Source: Candidatus Melainabacteria bacterium (GTDB lineage: Bacteria > Cyanobacteriota > Vampirovibrionia > Obscuribacterales > Obscuribacteraceae). From it: 16,893 nucleotides of DNA. Made by a program: the position numbers and the translations under genes. Each line of letters starts with the position of its first letter. Positions within the stretch are counted from its first letter, which is position 1. The stretch is taken from the NCBI GenBank assembly GCA_003175915.1, contig PSRH01000253.1:1-16893 (forward strand), read 5' to 3'. A model generated the notes under the pieces. The model worked only from the letters and a program-made list of their open reading frames with translations. It was not told where the DNA came from and did not search any database. Shown one piece after another: positions 15,745 to 16,893 of the stretch.

Positions 15745-16893
15745 ATGAAAAGCAAGAATATCCAGTATCAAGAGAAAATCGATCACTTGAGGTTCTTCGC
15801 GGCCTTCTTGATTCTGATGTTCCATGCCCTCGTCACACACTTTCTTTGGAAGCCCCTTGGCACAGACCAAGTGAAGGGAAGCCCGCTCTGCGATGTGCTG
15901 TTTGAAGGTCATATGGCGGTGGGGCTGTTCATGACGCTCAGCGGTTTTCTTTTTGCCACAATCTGTAAAGGCAAAGAAGTGAATGCGCTGGGATTTTATC
16001 GAAACAGATTTTTGCGCATTTACCCACTATTTTTGACCTTTCTGCTATTGGCTTGTTATATGGATCAATCAAGAAACGGTCTGGTCAATCTTTTGACTTC
16101 GTTGTTGTTTCTGCACAACATGGAATCTGCAGTCTACGTCAAATGGTTCACCGAGGTTTTCTGGACGATAGCTGTCGAATTTCAATTCTATTTGCTCTTT
16201 CCTTTCATCCTGGTGTTCTTTCGAAAGTATGGTTACAAGTACCTTCTGGGGTTAATTGCTCTTTCCAATCTGATCTTGTTAGCGGTCTATTTGGCGCAAG
16301 GTTCCGTAAAAGTTCTCTCTTATGTGACTATTTTTGGACGGATCAACGAATTCGTTATTGGCATGATCCTTGGATTCTGGTTCAGTTCAATTCGGAAGAA
16401 CCTGGAGCATCCTGTTTTTCTCCCGTTAGCCATTGTGCCGGTCATGTTGGCGGCCTCGCACTTTCATCGATTTGGCGGGTTAGTGGCCTCGGTAAATAGT
16501 TACGTTTGGATTTATTGGCCAACTCTGGAAGGATTGGTCTGGGGATTTCTCATTGTTGCCTACAATGCTTCGAGTCTGCGCCTGCCCCAGCCGCTGTCGC
16601 GCTTGTTTGCACTTGGTGGCACTCTCAGCTTCTCAATGTATATGTCGCACTACTTCTTTTTGCGAACGTCTATGTGGTTCACGGTTTTGATTTTCACGGC
16701 CAACAAACAACAGGTCTGGATGGGTCCGATAATCGAGCAACTACGTATTCATCCAATAACGGCTGGGCTGGTCTTTGGCTTATTCATTGTTTTTCCGCTG
16801 ACCCTCGCAGCTTCAGTATTGACGTACTCGCTCATCGAAAAACCGTTCTTGGAATTGAGAAGCACCTATACGCGCAAGTCTCAATCTGAGGGT
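15745..16893 (+). CDS. Acyltransferase-3 family membrane protein (OafA-like), cut at or near its C-terminus
   Basis: Direct translation from the ATG at 15745 gives 383 codons open to the right edge. An in-frame TAA is eight codons upstream, and AGG at 15735-15737 is a modest ribosome site. Acyltransferase-3 marks are DHLRFFAAFLILMFHAL (R16 and H27, the conserved Arg and His of the first helix), GLFMTLSGFLF, FYRNRFLRIYPLF (the RxxRIxP block) and FWTIAVEFQFYLLFP. About ten membrane helices follow, ending in the typical YSLIEKPFLELR. The final motif suggests that only a few residues are missing. Family members move acetyl, succinyl or other acyl groups onto surface sugars such as O-antigen, exopolysaccharide or Nod factor. 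Here it would be a second, MBOAT-independent acylation route for the same glycan, inferred from position only. The family call is very secure. Confidence 0.93.
   Translation, partial: MKSKNIQYQEKIDHLRFFAAFLILMFHALVTHFLWKPLGTDQVKGSPLCDVLFEGHMAVGLFMTLSGFLFATICKGKEVNALGFYRNRFLRIYPLFLTFLLLACYMDQSRNGLVNLLTSLLFLHNMESAVYVKWFTEVFWTIAVEFQFYLLFPFILVFFRKYGYKYLLGLIALSNLILLAVYLAQGSVKVLSYVTIFGRINEFVIGMILGFWFSSIRKNLEHPVFLPLAIVPVMLAASHFHRFGGLVASVNSYVWIYWPTLEGLVWGFLIVAYNASSLRLPQPLSRLFALGGTLSFSMYMSHYFFLRTSMWFTVLIFTANKQQVWMGPIIEQLRIHPITAGLVFGLFIVFPLTLAASVLTYSLIEKPFLELRSTYTRKSQSEG

Noticed and set aside
15666..16889. Three plus-strand frames (15666-15905, 16053-16499, 16506-16889) at the right end
   Set aside because: They are out-of-frame shadows of the continuous acyltransferase-3 frame from 15745, which carries all the family blocks.

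Overview
The window (about 50% G+C by eye, densely coded) is a polysaccharide synthesis and O-acylation locus from a bacterium I cannot place with certainty. Its edge carries a ferrochelatase of the type with the MPFLxNVxRG and SAYSSYS blocks. This type is common in actinobacteria and some other deep lineages, but the base composition is not actinobacterial. An uncultured lineage such as a Melainabacteria/Vampirovibrionia relative is possible, but that is a guess.

Layout. (1) Positions 1-1061, minus strand: the start of hemH, running off the left edge, and a small gene encoding a protein made almost entirely of an 8-residue repeat. (2) Positions 1330-7498, plus strand: a five-gene run of a membrane-anchored SGNH-fold protein, a family 2 glycosyltransferase with a coiled-coil tail, a 2OG-Fe(II) oxygenase, an AlgI-like MBOAT O-acyltransferase, and an AlgJ/AlgX-like SGNH acetyltransferase coupled to the MBOAT gene. 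(3) Positions 7551-15530, minus strand, converging on the first run: transcription order is family 2 glycosyltransferase, GT8-like glycosyltransferase with an extra N-terminal domain, alpha/beta-hydrolase esterase, then three tandem AlgJ/AlgX-like SGNH paralogues. (4) Positions 15745-16893, plus strand: a membrane acyltransferase-3 protein, cut by the right edge only at or near its C-terminus.

How they fit together. The three glycosyltransferases probably build a cell-surface glycan. The MBOAT protein would pass acyl groups across the membrane, and four AlgJ/AlgX-like enzymes with intact DxHW and RDSF motifs would place them on the glycan. A membrane-anchored esterase could remove them, and the acyltransferase-3 protein offers a second acylation route. 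No flippase, polymerase, chain-length regulator or initiating sugar-phosphate transferase lies in the window, so the locus either extends outside it or modifies a glycan made elsewhere. The most unusual features are the triplicated SGNH acetyltransferase genes beside an esterase, the octapeptide-repeat protein, and the shared aromatic tail on all three glycosyltransferases.

hemH and the acyltransferase-3 gene are open at the window edges and were read by direct translation. No tRNA, rRNA, CRISPR array or insertion sequence was seen.
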